Notes under the pieces: model-generated
Database searches by the model: none
What the model was told of the DNA's origin: nothing
What the model saw: the letters and a program-made list of their open reading frames with translations, nothing else
Shown: piece by piece, positions 34,640-46,590 of the stretch
How positions within the stretch are numbered: the first letter of the stretch is position 1
How the letters are laid out: the number at the start of each line of letters is the position of its first letter
Translations under genes and position numbers: made by a program
Assembly: GCF_000710915.1 (NCBI RefSeq)
Contig: NZ_BAUA01000087.1
Span: 1-64,000 of the forward strand
Source of the DNA: Nocardia brasiliensis IFM 10847
Lineage (GTDB): Bacteria; Actinomycetota; Actinomycetes; Mycobacteriales; Mycobacteriaceae
DNA: 64,000 nt
Direction: 5' to 3'

Positions 34640-37600
34640 TCACAATCTGTTGAGCACCCGGTCGACGAAGGCGGCGGCGGCACCGAGATAGGTTTCGGGG
34701 CGGAGCAATTCGGTGATCTCCTGCTCGGACAGGTGGGTGCGCACCGCGGAGTCCTCCGCCAGCACATCGCTGAACGAACGGCCGCTGTGCTGGGCTTCGA
34801 AAGCCGCCACTTGCAAGACCTTCTTCGCGGCTTCCTTGCCGAGCAGTGGCGCGAGGCGCATGGCGAAGCGTTCGGCGAGCACCTGCCCCTGGGTGGTGGC
34901 GAGGTTCGATTTCATCCGCGCGGCGTCCGCGGTAAGTCCCTCGGCCAGTTCCACGGCGGTGTGCGCGGCCCCACCGACCAGCAGCAGGCATTCGCGCAGC
35001 GGCTGCCACTCGGCGTGCCATGCGCCCGCTGGTCGTTCGTCTTCGGCGAGCATCGCACCGAGCAGAATCGACGCCAGTGCGGGCACCTGTAGTGCCGCGG
35101 AACGGATGAGTGTGGCCAGCACCGGGTTTCGCTTCTGCGGCATGGCGGACGATTCGCCCCGGCCGGCCGCCGCGGGCTCGAACACCTCGGCGATCTCGGT
35201 GCGGGACTGGGTGATCACGTCCACCGCGAACTTGCCGAGCGCACCGGAGGCGACAGCCAGCGCCATCGCCAGATCCGCGATCGGCGTGCGCACCGTCTGC
35301 CACGGCACCGGGGCGGGGGTCAAGGCGAGTTCGGTGGCGAACTCGGTGGTCAACCTCTCGTAGATCTCCGCGGGCGCCGCAACGGCCAGACCCGAGTCGC
35401 TGATCCGCGCGCATTCGACATACGAGGCGTACGTTCCAGCCGCTCCACCGAGTTGCACGGGCAGGCCCGAGGTCGCGACCCGGCTCAGCCGATCCCGCGC
35501 ATCGAGCAGGCCTTGCATCCACACCGCCACCTTCGCGCCGAACGTAGTGGGCACGGCATGCATTCCCAGGGTTCGGCCCGCGATCGGGGTGTCGCGATGC
35601 GCTCGGGCCAGTCGGGCCAGCGCATCGATGACGCCGTCCAGGTCATCGATGACGGCGGCGACGGCCCGCGCGGCGATCAGCATGGTCGCGGTGTCCAGGA
35701 TGTCCTGGCTGGTCGAGCCGCGGTGTACGTAGTCCGCCGCCGCCGGGTCGACGGCGGCGACCGCACGATGCAGTTCGGCGACGAAGGCGACCACGGGATT
35801 CGCCGCGTCGCGCGCGGCCTGCGCGAGCGCGTCCGCGTCGAAGCGATACGTCCGTACAGCACGCGCGATGCCCTGGGCCGCCGCCGCCGGGACGATGCCC
35901 AGTCGCGCTTGCGCCCGGACCAGCGCCAGCTCGACGTCGACCATGGCGGCTATCCAGGCGTCGTCGCTCACCAGTCGCCGCATCGGCACACCGGCCCGCA
36001 CCGGTGCCAGTAATCCATTGTCGTGCACGGTGATACACGTCCTTTCAGTCGAGCGACAGTGTCGTGTGCGGCCGTCGATGGCCAGTGCGGCGCGGGCGAT
36101 CCGGTCGGCATCGGACAGGGTCACCGAGTTCACTTGCGGCCGCGGTCCGGCGGCGGTCACCCACCGCACCGATTCGGTCGGCACGCCGAGGGCATAGCGC
36201 CGCGGGTGCGCGTGCCCGGCCGCCGAGCGCACGGCGTGCGACGCGGCCGCCACCTCGAGTCCGCCGGTCCGATAGCGGCCGCCGTCGGGGTCGCACAGGG
36301 TGTAGCTGCGCACCTCGCCGCGGCGCAACAGGTTGCGCAGCAACGGATCCGCGGTGCTGCGCAGATCCGGATCGGGCAGCCTGGCATCGATCAGCAGGCC
36401 CGCGGTGGTCCGCGAGGACGCCACCCGAGGCGAATCCGCGACGAATCGACGCGACCGCTCATCGACGCGGACCCGGGTGCCCGGTCCGACGATGCGGACG
36501 ACGTCCGCCCGAATCAAGGCTGCCAGCTCCGCAATTCGGCTGGCAGGCGGCCCGATCGACAGAAACGCGTTCAGCGGCGTGTACCAGCGGTCCAGGTCGT
36601 CCCGATACGAACCACCCGCGATACCGCCGTGGTCGACCACCAGCCGCACCTCGTTGCGGATGTCGCGCAGCACATCCAGCGCGGCCGGGACCGGCCCGGA
36701 CACGTTGCCCTGCCGCGCATCACCCGCATCGAGGTCCAGGTAATCGATCAGCCAATGCCGGAACTCTGCCGGGGAACCGAAACAACGACCGCGGGTCGGG
36801 TCGGCGACCGCGGCCCAATCCCACCGCTGCCCCGGGCCGATGCCGAGACCGTCGAGGATCGCGGCGGCCGCGGGTTCGGTGGCCGCGTGCAGGAAACGCG
36901 ACCGGAACCCGCGGAGTTCACGCGGGCTGACCCGATCCGCGATCAGCGCCGAGTAATAGACCGATTCCACTTCGCGGGCCACCAGCGGCCACACGTCGCG
37001 CCGGAACGATACGTCGCCGAATCGCTTGGCCCGCTTACGTAATTCGTCGATGGCCGCCGGGTCCAGCAGTACCGGCTCGTGCCTGCCCTCGACTCCCTTC
37101 TGGTTGGCGCCCCTGGCACGGTGCGGCACACCACGCCTGCTGCCCGCGAGGATCACCGGTTCGGCGCCCGACGGCAGGTATTCGAGCCTGCCGCCCACCT
37201 GTCCGAACGATCCGCCGCGGCCGACAGTGAGCAACGTCAGGTAGTCGAAGAAGGTAAGGCCGAGACCGCGGATGAGCACCGGTTCGCCCGCCGGGATTTC
37301 GGCGGTATCGACATCGGCGGCGTTGGCGGGCGCCACATAGGTCAAGCCGAGGCGCCGCGCTTCATACGCCGGCGAGCGGGCATCACTGTCCGCGCCGATC
37401 AAGGCGAGATGCCCTTGGGTCAACACGACCGCGTCCAGGTCGCGGATGCGCGCGCCGGTACTGAGCTCTAGCTCCTGCAGGCCCGAGTTCTGATCGCGGA
37501 CATCGAGCGCGGTGGCCGTGATCTCGTTGGCGCGCACCGTGTTCGCGTGCAGGTCCCTGATGTGCTCATAGGCCCAGCGCAGATAGTGGCCGTACAGCGC

Positions 37601-37987
37601 CCTGGTGGGGTAGGTGTCCGGGCCCAATGCCCGCGCCTCGGCGTACATCGGGTCCGGCAGTTCCGCGAAATTGCCCAGTTTGGTGAGAAAGCTCGCCCAT
37701 TCGTACAGGCTCGGCCCCTCGTCCACCGGTCCGTCCATCTCCACCGTGTCGTCGGTGAAGATGGTGACCTGTGCCGCCACCGTATTCATCAGCAGGTGCG
37801 GCGATTGATCGGTGCGCCAGACCGCCCCGGTGCCCACCCTGGTCGAGTCGATGAGAAACACTTCCACGCCGACCGGATCGGTGTCGTTGCCCGCGTTCGC
37901 GCAGATACGCTCGAAAACGCTCAGCCCGCGCGGGCCGACCCCGACGATCGCGATCCGGAGCGCGGCTGCTGTCGCAGTGCCCGCCAT
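34640..37987 (-). CDS. CreE-like FAD monooxygenase fused in frame to a CreD-like (nitrosuccinate lyase family) lyase
   Basis: An unbroken 1115-codon frame from the ATG at 37987. Residues 1-640 are an FAD/NAD(P)-binding monooxygenase (Rossmann motif IAIVGVGPRGLSVFERI, HLLMNTVAAQVT, PTRALYGHYLRWAYEHI, FFDYLTLLTVGRGG) like CreE/FzmM, which oxidise aspartate to nitrosuccinate. Residues 654-1115 are an aspartase/fumarase-superfamily lyase related to PcaB and CreD/FzmL (HRGSTSQDILDTA, GRTLGMHAVPTTFG, SSAMPQKRNP), which release nitrous acid. No stop separates them. An AAAGGA site (36040-36045) before a GTG at 36028 suggests the lyase may also be made separately. It is the last gene of a seven-gene-function operon. 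The aspartate-nitrosuccinate role is inferred from families and adjacency. Confidence 0.82.
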   Translation of the reverse strand: MAGTATAAALRIAIVGVGPRGLSVFERICANAGNDTDPVGVEVFLIDSTRVGTGAVWRTDQSPHLLMNTVAAQVTIFTDDTVEMDGPVDEGPSLYEWASFLTKLGNFAELPDPMYAEARALGPDTYPTRALYGHYLRWAYEHIRDLHANTVRANEITATALDVRDQNSGLQELELSTGARIRDLDAVVLTQGHLALIGADSDARSPAYEARRLGLTYVAPANAADVDTAEIPAGEPVLIRGLGLTFFDYLTLLTVGRGGSFGQVGGRLEYLPSGAEPVILAGSRRGVPHRARGANQKGVEGRHEPVLLDPAAIDELRKRAKRFGDVSFRRDVWPLVAREVESVYYSALIADRVSPRELRGFRSRFLHAATEPAAAAILDGLGIGPGQRWDWAAVADPTRGRCFGSPAEFRHWLIDYLDLDAGDARQGNVSGPVPAALDVLRDIRNEVRLVVDHGGIAGGSYRDDLDRWYTPLNAFLSIGPPASRIAELAALIRADVVRIVGPGTRVRVDERSRRFVADSPRVASSRTTAGLLIDARLPDPDLRSTADPLLRNLLRRGEVRSYTLCDPDGGRYRTGGLEVAAASHAVRSAAGHAHPRRYALGVPTESVRWVTAAGPRPQVNSVTLSDADRIARAALAIDGRTRHCRSTERTCITVHDNGLLAPVRAGVPMRRLVSDDAWIAAMVDVELALVRAQARLGIVPAAAAQGIARAVRTYRFDADALAQAARDAANPVVAFVAELHRAVAAVDPAAADYVHRGSTSQDILDTATMLIAARAVAAVIDDLDGVIDALARLARAHRDTPIAGRTLGMHAVPTTFGAKVAVWMQGLLDARDRLSRVATSGLPVQLGGAAGTYASYVECARISDSGLAVAAPAEIYERLTTEFATELALTPAPVPWQTVRTPIADLAMALAVASGALGKFAVDVITQSRTEIAEVFEPAAAGRGESSAMPQKRNPVLATLIRSAALQVPALASILLGAMLAEDERPAGAWHAEWQPLRECLLLVGGAAHTAVELAEGLTADAARMKSNLATTQGQVLAERFAMRLAPLLGKEAAKKVLQVAAFEAQHSGRSFSDVLAEDSAVRTHLSEQEITELLRPETYLGAAAAFVDRVLNRL
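36026..36047 (-). promoter_or_regulatory. Internal ribosome site and GTG start of the lyase half
   Basis: Reading the minus strand, AAAGGA is followed 11 nt later by GTG CAC GAC. A TGA in another frame (36047-36045) overlaps the site. This is what would be expected if two separate genes had been merged by a one- or two-base slip, or if the lyase is also translated alone. Confidence 0.5.
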
Positions 37988-37991
37988 GGCG

Positions 37992-39515
37992 TCATGCTCC
38001 CTGTGACCCGGTGTAGCGATAGTGGTTGACCGGGGAGTACCGGCCGCCCCAGATGGCGCGGAGGAAGGATCCGGGGCGGATGTAGGCGACTTCGCCCTGG
38101 GCGTTGACGTAGTAGGTGCGGGTGCCGCCGTTGATCTCTTTGTAGTAGAGCTCGATATTGCGGCCGTTGCGTTGCACCGCACGGTGATACCGGTCGTGCG
38201 CGGCCTGGGTCACCTCGGCTACCTCGGCGCCTCGGCGCAGTGTCTCCTTGATGATCCGGACCGTGTGATCGGCGGCCAGTTCGGCGGCCGAATGCCAGCC
38301 CGTGCCGGTCCACGAATACGGCCCGACGATCATCCAGCGGTTCGGGAAACCGGGCACACTGAGCCCCTCGTAGGCCTGCATCCCGCGGGTGGCGAACAAG
38401 GTGCCCAGATCGGCGTCGTCGCGGCCCACGATGGTGCCGGGCGGGTAGGCGCGCGGATCGATGAACACGACGAATCCCGTTGCGAGCACGATCATGTCGT
38501 AGGTGCGGTCGACACCGGCCGTGGTGCGGATGCCCGTGCGGGTGAGCCGCTCGATCGGCTCGGTGATCAGGTTGGTGTTCGCCCGGTTGAAGGTCTGCAG
38601 GAACGAGTTCGACAGCACCGGACGCTTCACCACCAACCCGAACCGCGGGCGCAGCAACTGCCGCACCGCCGGGTCCCGGACCGCCTTCAGCAGCACGAGC
38701 GAATAGGCCGCACGCGCACTGAGATCGAACCCGACCAGCAAGAACCTCGCGACCGGTTTCGGCAGCACCGCGGCCAGCCGCAACATCAGATCGAAGAACG
38801 CCAACCCGATGCCGTGCAGGACCCCGACGAGCCTGCGCGAGCGCAGCACCCTGGCGACGCCGGAGGTCAGGTCGAAGTCCGGCTTCGGCAGGCACCACAC
38901 CGGCGTCCGCTGATAGACGTCGACCACCGCGGCGTCGGGGGCGAGCGCGGGCACGATCTGCACCGCGCTGGCCCCCGTGCCGATCACCGCGACGCGCTTG
39001 CCCTCGTGCCGGTGCGCGTGCTGCCAGGAAGCGGTCCGCTGCACCACGCCCTCGAACTCGTCGATGCCCGCGATATCCGGCTCGGTCACCGGGTCGACGA
39101 ACACGCCGACCGCGGTGATCAGGAACCGGGCCGTGATCGTTTCACCATCGGCCAGTCGCAGATTCCAGCACCGTTGTGCCGCATCCCATTTCTGCGCTAC
39201 GACGTGCTTGCCGAACTGCAGGTGCGGGTAGAGGCCGTACTGCCGGGCGGCCCGCACGTGGTAGTCGCGGACCTCGGAGCCCTTCGGGAAGAACCGAGTC
39301 CAGTTGCGGTTCTTCAGGAACGAGTACTGATAGGCGAGTCCGGGCGAGTCGGCACAGATCGCCGGATAGGTGTTGCTGTGCCAGCTGCCACCGACATCAT
39401 CGGCCCGCTCCAGGATGGTGAAATCCTGGATACCGGCCTGCTTCAACTTGATTCCGGTGACGATGCCACTCGGACCCGCCCCGACCACCGCGACCGTGAA
39501 GTCGGGAGCTGTCAT
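37992..39515 (-). CDS. Flavin-containing monooxygenase (BVMO/NMO-like)
   Basis: 507-residue FAD and NADPH-binding monooxygenase. The first Rossmann motif is VAVVGAGPSGIVTG, and the second dinucleotide motif is VAVIGTGASAVQIVPALA with the typical YQRTPVW after it. The BVMO fingerprint FxGxxxHxxxW is present as FEGVVQRTASW, with Arg where the His should be, so Baeyer-Villiger activity is uncertain; N- or C-oxygenation is possible. The ATG at 39515 overlaps the ligase stop (ATGA), and its own stop lies 4 nt before the CreE/CreD gene. It is part of the putative biosynthetic operon. Confidence 0.87.
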   Translation of the reverse strand: MTAPDFTVAVVGAGPSGIVTGIKLKQAGIQDFTILERADDVGGSWHSNTYPAICADSPGLAYQYSFLKNRNWTRFFPKGSEVRDYHVRAARQYGLYPHLQFGKHVVAQKWDAAQRCWNLRLADGETITARFLITAVGVFVDPVTEPDIAGIDEFEGVVQRTASWQHAHRHEGKRVAVIGTGASAVQIVPALAPDAAVVDVYQRTPVWCLPKPDFDLTSGVARVLRSRRLVGVLHGIGLAFFDLMLRLAAVLPKPVARFLLVGFDLSARAAYSLVLLKAVRDPAVRQLLRPRFGLVVKRPVLSNSFLQTFNRANTNLITEPIERLTRTGIRTTAGVDRTYDMIVLATGFVVFIDPRAYPPGTIVGRDDADLGTLFATRGMQAYEGLSVPGFPNRWMIVGPYSWTGTGWHSAAELAADHTVRIIKETLRRGAEVAEVTQAAHDRYHRAVQRNGRNIELYYKEINGGTRTYYVNAQGEVAYIRPGSFLRAIWGGRYSPVNHYRYTGSQGA

Positions 39516-41212
39516 GTCCACCGGCCCTTTCCGATGGCCTCGGCCGCCCCGAACAGTTGTTTGCGCAAGGCGACCCGGCGGACCTTCCAGGTCGCGGTGC
39601 GCGGGAACTCCGACCACTTGACCTGGATCGGTTCCGCGAGCTCGGGCATGTCGTGGGTCGCCGCCCGCCAGGCGTTGCGGTCCAGCTCGCGGTCACCGTC
39701 GATGCTGAGCACGGGCTGCGGCGGGCCGCCGGCGATGGCCAGCACGATGACCTCGGTCGTTTCGGGCAGCCGGTCGAGCAGCACGTCCTCGAGTTCGATG
39801 GTGCTCGATTCGGGCAAGCGATCGATCTCGCGGTCGATCATGCGCACGGTGCCCCAGCGGCTCACGATGCCGAGATCGCCGAGATCCCACCATTCGCCGT
39901 CCACCTTGTGGGTGTGCCGGTCCTGCTCGTTGACGTAGGCCAGGCAGCGCCCCGGCGCGGACAGCTGGATCAGGCCGACCTGACCGCGGGGCACCGGCCG
40001 CCCGGTCTCCGGGTCGACGCAGCGGACCTTGCCCCAGCGCGGCACCGCCCAGCCGAGCACCTGGGTGGGCGGCGGCCGATGCCCGACGCGGCGCACCGAA
40101 TGCCGGACGTAGACGCGCACCGCGACCGGCCCCGCCTCCGACTGGCTCCACGACTGCAACCAGAGCGGTTGCCGACGTTTGCTGGCGTTCAGAAACTTTC
40201 GCATCGTGCGGGTGTGGATGCCGTCGTAGGAACTGACATAGACGCGGACGTCGGCGAACGGACGGCCGGGATCGTCGATGTACTTCTCCCAGTAGAGGAA
40301 TCCGTTCGGGACGGTTTCCATGAAGGTCGGCCGGTAGGCGACGAGCGCGTCGCGCACCGCGGGATCCATCGGATCCGACAGGCACAGCATGGTGGGTTGC
40401 ACGGTCGCCATCGCCAGCAGGCCGGTGATCACCCGCTGGTGGCAGTAGGGTTCGCAGATCGCGAACCGGTCGGTGGCCCGCAGCCCGACCCCGGGCCAGC
40501 GCTCGGCCTCGCCCAGCGCCAGCGAGTACAGCGAATTCGCGGAATGCATCACGAGTTTCGGCGCGCCGGTGGTGCCGGAGGTGTGCGTGATGACCATCGG
40601 CTCGAACGGCTGGCGCATCGCGTTCTCCGGCACGATGCCCTCGTCCAGGGCGAACCAGTCGTCGATGTCGGGCCGGTCGTCCGGGCGCCCGGCACAGGCC
40701 GTGCGCACGGTCTTGGCGACCAGTTCGGGGTCGATGCCCATCCGGTCCACCGCGCCGGCGTCGGTGACCAGAAACGGCGTCTCCAGCCGGCCGATCAGGA
40801 TATCGAGTACCTCGCGGCTGTGGTTGTCCGAGATCAGCGCGGGGATGGCGCCCAGGCGGGCGATCGCGCTGGCCAGGAACGCGGTGTCGAGATGGTTGCG
40901 CTTGACCACCGCGACGCGATCCCAGGGGCGTACGCCCCACGCGTTCAGTTTCGCGGCGAGGTGATCGACGATGGTCGCGCAGTTGCCGTAGTTCAGTATC
41001 GTGCCGAATTCCGGGGCCAGGTCCGGGACGCGGTCCACGGTGATGGTGTTCAGCGAGCCGCGCTGCGCGGCCGCGTGCCACACCTCGCCGATCCGGCCGG
41101 TGGCCGGGATGCGCGAGACCGGGCTGATGCGCTTCTGGAAGCGCGACGGGGCGTACACCCGAAGGAAATCGGGGACCGGGCGCGCGGCGTGCGCGTCGGT
41201 GACTGTGCTCAT
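39512..41212 (-). CDS. AMP-dependent ligase (CreM-like diazotase or acyl-AMP ligase candidate)
   Basis: 566-residue adenylate-forming enzyme. ITHTSGTTGAPKL (residues 208-220) is the P-loop, WWDLGDLGIVSRWGTVRMIDR holds the hinge-region Asp and Arg (given in part), and the C-terminal Lys is in TATWKVRRVALRK, a variant of the usual TATGK motif. In cremeomycin biosynthesis the homologous enzyme CreM uses ATP and nitrite to diazotise an amine. Next to CreE/CreD that role is attractive, but plain carboxylate activation is equally possible. GGAGA precedes the ATG at 41212. Confidence 0.82.
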   Translation of the reverse strand: MSTVTDAHAARPVPDFLRVYAPSRFQKRISPVSRIPATGRIGEVWHAAAQRGSLNTITVDRVPDLAPEFGTILNYGNCATIVDHLAAKLNAWGVRPWDRVAVVKRNHLDTAFLASAIARLGAIPALISDNHSREVLDILIGRLETPFLVTDAGAVDRMGIDPELVAKTVRTACAGRPDDRPDIDDWFALDEGIVPENAMRQPFEPMVITHTSGTTGAPKLVMHSANSLYSLALGEAERWPGVGLRATDRFAICEPYCHQRVITGLLAMATVQPTMLCLSDPMDPAVRDALVAYRPTFMETVPNGFLYWEKYIDDPGRPFADVRVYVSSYDGIHTRTMRKFLNASKRRQPLWLQSWSQSEAGPVAVRVYVRHSVRRVGHRPPPTQVLGWAVPRWGKVRCVDPETGRPVPRGQVGLIQLSAPGRCLAYVNEQDRHTHKVDGEWWDLGDLGIVSRWGTVRMIDREIDRLPESSTIELEDVLLDRLPETTEVIVLAIAGGPPQPVLSIDGDRELDRNAWRAATHDMPELAEPIQVKWSEFPRTATWKVRRVALRKQLFGAAEAIGKGRWT

Positions 41213-41269
41213 GTTCTCTCCGTAACGATAGGTGCTGCGTTGTCGGGCAAGGGCGGTCGAGCCGGCCGG

Positions 41270-43929
<2,660 letters not shown>

Positions 43930-43933
<4 letters not shown>

Positions 43934-44823
43934 GCGTGGTCCCCCAATTCTGCGAAACGTGCTGCGGGCCTGCGGTAGAGCGACGCCGCGGCGACCGGGC
44001 CCGCACCCGCGGCGAGCAGCAGCAGGTCCGACGCCGGGCCGTCGGCGGTGGCCGCCGCGTACGCGACCAAGGAGGCGGCGGTGTGCGGATCGCGGCCGTA
44101 CCCGGTCGGTGCGGCCACGACGAGCCCGAACCCCAGCTCCGCGGCGACCCGCGCGCCGAAATCGGCCACCGGCTGCGTGGTGACCAAAGTCGTTGTGGCA
44201 GGGTCGATATGCTCGGCGTCCAGGCAGTCGGACGCGGCCCGGACCGCGGTCTTGAAGACCTCGTCCTCATCGAACACCGTGCCGAAGCTGAGAGTTTCCC
44301 GTCCGGCGGCGCCCATCTCGGCGAGATCGACGTATCCGTGCGGTTCGAACTTGCCGGTGGTCGCCGCACCGTACACCTTGCCGAAACCTACTTGCTGTGC
44401 AACATGTTTCAGTACAGCTGCGGCGCCGGTCGAGGCATAGGGGAACGACCGTGCGCGGTCGGTGGAGGGGTGGCCGTCGCCCGCGACGACCAGGCAGCGG
44501 CCGCTGCCGCGCGTCCGCAAGATCGCATCACACACCTCCACGGCACCGAGAAATCCGCACGGGCCGTTCATCAAATCGAAGGACAACACCGGCTCGATAT
44601 CCGAGGCGTACCGCAGGCCTATTTCGGCGCGTTTCTGGATCAATGCGGCCACGGCCGGTTCCACGATATTCCGGTCGCGGTAGACGCCGGTATTGATGAA
44701 GGTATGGATACCGGCGTCGCCCACCTCGGCCACACAGGCACGCGCCGCCCGCACCGCGTGCTCGATGGCGCTTCCGGTATCCGCATCATTGCTCACCTGG
44801 ACGGTTTCGACCACGATACCCAT
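43930..44823 (-). CDS. Ketosynthase-III/thiolase-like protein, degenerate active site
   Basis: 297 residues, shorter than the usual 320-350. The nucleophile region FDLMNGPCGFLGAVEVC keeps Cys89. The catalytic His and Asn regions do not match: VTTQPVADFG stands where an HQ motif is expected, and GRDPHTAAS where GNT is expected. It is therefore unlikely to condense on its own and may be the partner subunit of the KAS III encoded just upstream (3 nt gap), as in heterodimeric systems, or an acyl-transferring variant. ATGA overlap couples it to the UbiB-aminotransferase gene. Confidence 0.75.
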
Positions 44824-44826
44824 GGC

Positions 44827-45876
44827 TCACACACCTACTTCACGCAGAGATACGGAGATGGTCCCGTAGACCATTCCGGACGCGGACGGAACGATCAGCA
44901 CCTTCGACCCGGGCGGTATCTCGCCTCGTTTCAAATGGTCGTGCAGGACCACGAAATGGGATGTCGATGCGGTATTGCCGTATTTTTCCAGCGACGTGAG
45001 ATGTTCCGGTTGCGGACTCTCGTATTCGCGCGCCATCAGGCTGTTGACGTAATCGAGCGCGGGCTTGCTGAACTGGTGGTGGATGACGAAATCGAAGCCT
45101 TCCTGCTCGAACGAAGACCCCCGGGTCGCCAGATAGTCACGCAATCGACGAATACCTTGCAGATACCGTTCCTCGTTCTGCATGGCGCGATTGTCGGTGT
45201 ACATCGCGATGCCCTGGTTCCGATCGCTGGGCATGCCGATGCAGAGATCGGCGTATTCGGCCGAGGTCATCATATCGATGAATTCGATCGAATCGCCCGG
45301 GCTGCCTTCCGCGTCCAGGACCACCGCGGCGCCCGCGTCGCCGACGGTGAGCGCGGCGAAGTGCGGGTCGTACTTCTTGGAGATCTCCCGTACCGCGGTC
45401 TCCGCGATGGGGGTGATCTGCTCTCCGCTGACCACCAGGCCGCGCCGGACCAGGCCGGCCCTGATCATGCTGTCCAGGATCAGCACGCCGGTGGACATGC
45501 CCGCGCACGCGTTCGTGATATCGAAGTATTTCGCGTCGTGCGCACCGATCGTGTTCCGGACGAGCAGCGCGAACGACGGTTCATAATAGAACTTGGTCCC
45601 GGCGACAGTTCGTGTTATCGACGTCGAGATCACGATGTCCAGGTCTTCGGCCGTATATCGGGAATTGTCCAGGCATTGTTGCGCGGCGGTCGATGCCAGC
45701 ACACAGGAATCCTCGACGACTCCGTCCGCGTTCCGATGCACCCGCCGCTCCCGAATTCCGGTGATCCGCTCCAGATCGAAGCGGAATTCCGGATCCAACC
45801 GTCCCACCAATTCCTCGGTGGTGACCACCCGTTCCGGCACGTACGTGCCGATGGATTCGATACGAGTCAGGACCAT
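44827..45876 (-). CDS. 3-oxoacyl-ACP synthase III-like ketosynthase
   Basis: 349-residue FabH-type condensing enzyme, first gene of the operon. The triad is Cys124 (DITNACAGMSTGV), His267 (VIHHQFSKPALDYV) and Asn301 (YGNTASTSHFV). GITGIRERR-like residues near 38-46 are also typical. It should condense or transfer an acyl group from CoA or ACP. A strong GGAGGA site lies 8 nt before the ATG at 45876. Priming or acyl-transfer enzymes of this kind are common in natural-product clusters. The upstream 714-bp region holds its promoter. Confidence 0.87.
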   Translation of the reverse strand: MVLTRIESIGTYVPERVVTTEELVGRLDPEFRFDLERITGIRERRVHRNADGVVEDSCVLASTAAQQCLDNSRYTAEDLDIVISTSITRTVAGTKFYYEPSFALLVRNTIGAHDAKYFDITNACAGMSTGVLILDSMIRAGLVRRGLVVSGEQITPIAETAVREISKKYDPHFAALTVGDAGAAVVLDAEGSPGDSIEFIDMMTSAEYADLCIGMPSDRNQGIAMYTDNRAMQNEERYLQGIRRLRDYLATRGSSFEQEGFDFVIHHQFSKPALDYVNSLMAREYESPQPEHLTSLEKYGNTASTSHFVVLHDHLKRGEIPPGSKVLIVPSASGMVYGTISVSLREVGV

Positions 45877-45988
45877 TAATCATCCTCCAGGGAAAATCGA
45901 CACAGCCCAGCACTACCGCACCGCACCGAGCGGCGGGCAGTGTTGATTCTCGCGTGTCAGCCGAACAACGAAGTCGGCAACAATACCC

Positions 45989-46017
45989 AGTGACGGCACG
46001 GCACTACCGCCGTCACT
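45989..46017. promoter_or_regulatory. Hairpin upstream of the biosynthetic operon
   Basis: AGTGACGGC (45989-45997) and GCCGTCACT (46009-46017) are perfect 9-bp arms around an 11-nt loop, 113 bp before the first gene. It may be an operator or an attenuator-like element. Confidence 0.5.
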
Positions 46018-46038
46018 CGCTGGTCGATGCTCCGAATT

Positions 46039-46077
46039 CCACGTCGTTGGGAGAATCATGCGATCCACATCGTTGGG
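46039..46077. promoter_or_regulatory. 13-bp direct repeat upstream of the biosynthetic operon
   Basis: CCACGTCGTTGGG (46039-46051) and CCACATCGTTGGG (46065-46077) differ at one base and start 26 bp apart. That spacing could suit paired activator binding. Confidence 0.4.
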
Positions 46078-46590
46078 CCTCGCACGGACAGAGCAATCGA
46101 CAGAACCACCGAATTAATCGCAGCAGAAAACCGGATCCTGCTGGGTAATCAGGTCAGAAAGATTGACATCTCATTGGTTCGCATCACCACAACTAGACCC
46201 CCATTGCGTAGATAACGGCACGGACGATCCGACTATTTAAACTCGGTCTCATCTGGATCGTCTGGCAACTGAGGTTACCCGACCGGGTCAGGTCAGGCAA
46301 TACTAAGAAACCGACTGCCCATGATTCCCCGACCACGCCGTCATCGAGATGCGTTCTGCCGCAGGATGTTAGACAGCCCCCTCGATGTTCTTGCGAATTG
46401 TGTTGCACACCAATATCTTTCACTACTTCGAAACCTGCTCGGGCACATCCGCTCTCGCTGCGGTGGGCGCCGCGGGCCGCCGCGTGGCAGGAACTTGCCA
46501 TTGACCCTCCCGCGCGCACGCCGAGACGGGCATCACGACATCACACCCCGGCCCGCATCGGCGCAGCGGAGCTCGGGCACGATGGTGCCC

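Larger units (their letters stand above)
45877..46590. other. Large AT-richer leader between the biosynthetic operon and the LLM gene
   Basis: 714 bp with no supported gene; short frames have no ribosome site or family match. It holds a hairpin at 45989-46017, a direct repeat at 46039-46077, and an AT-rich stretch from about 46080 to 46420. A 19-bp fragment at 45951-45969 (GCGTGTCAGCCGAACAAC) resembles the start of the hairpin repeat of loci A-C. It presumably carries the divergent promoters. Confidence 0.6.
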
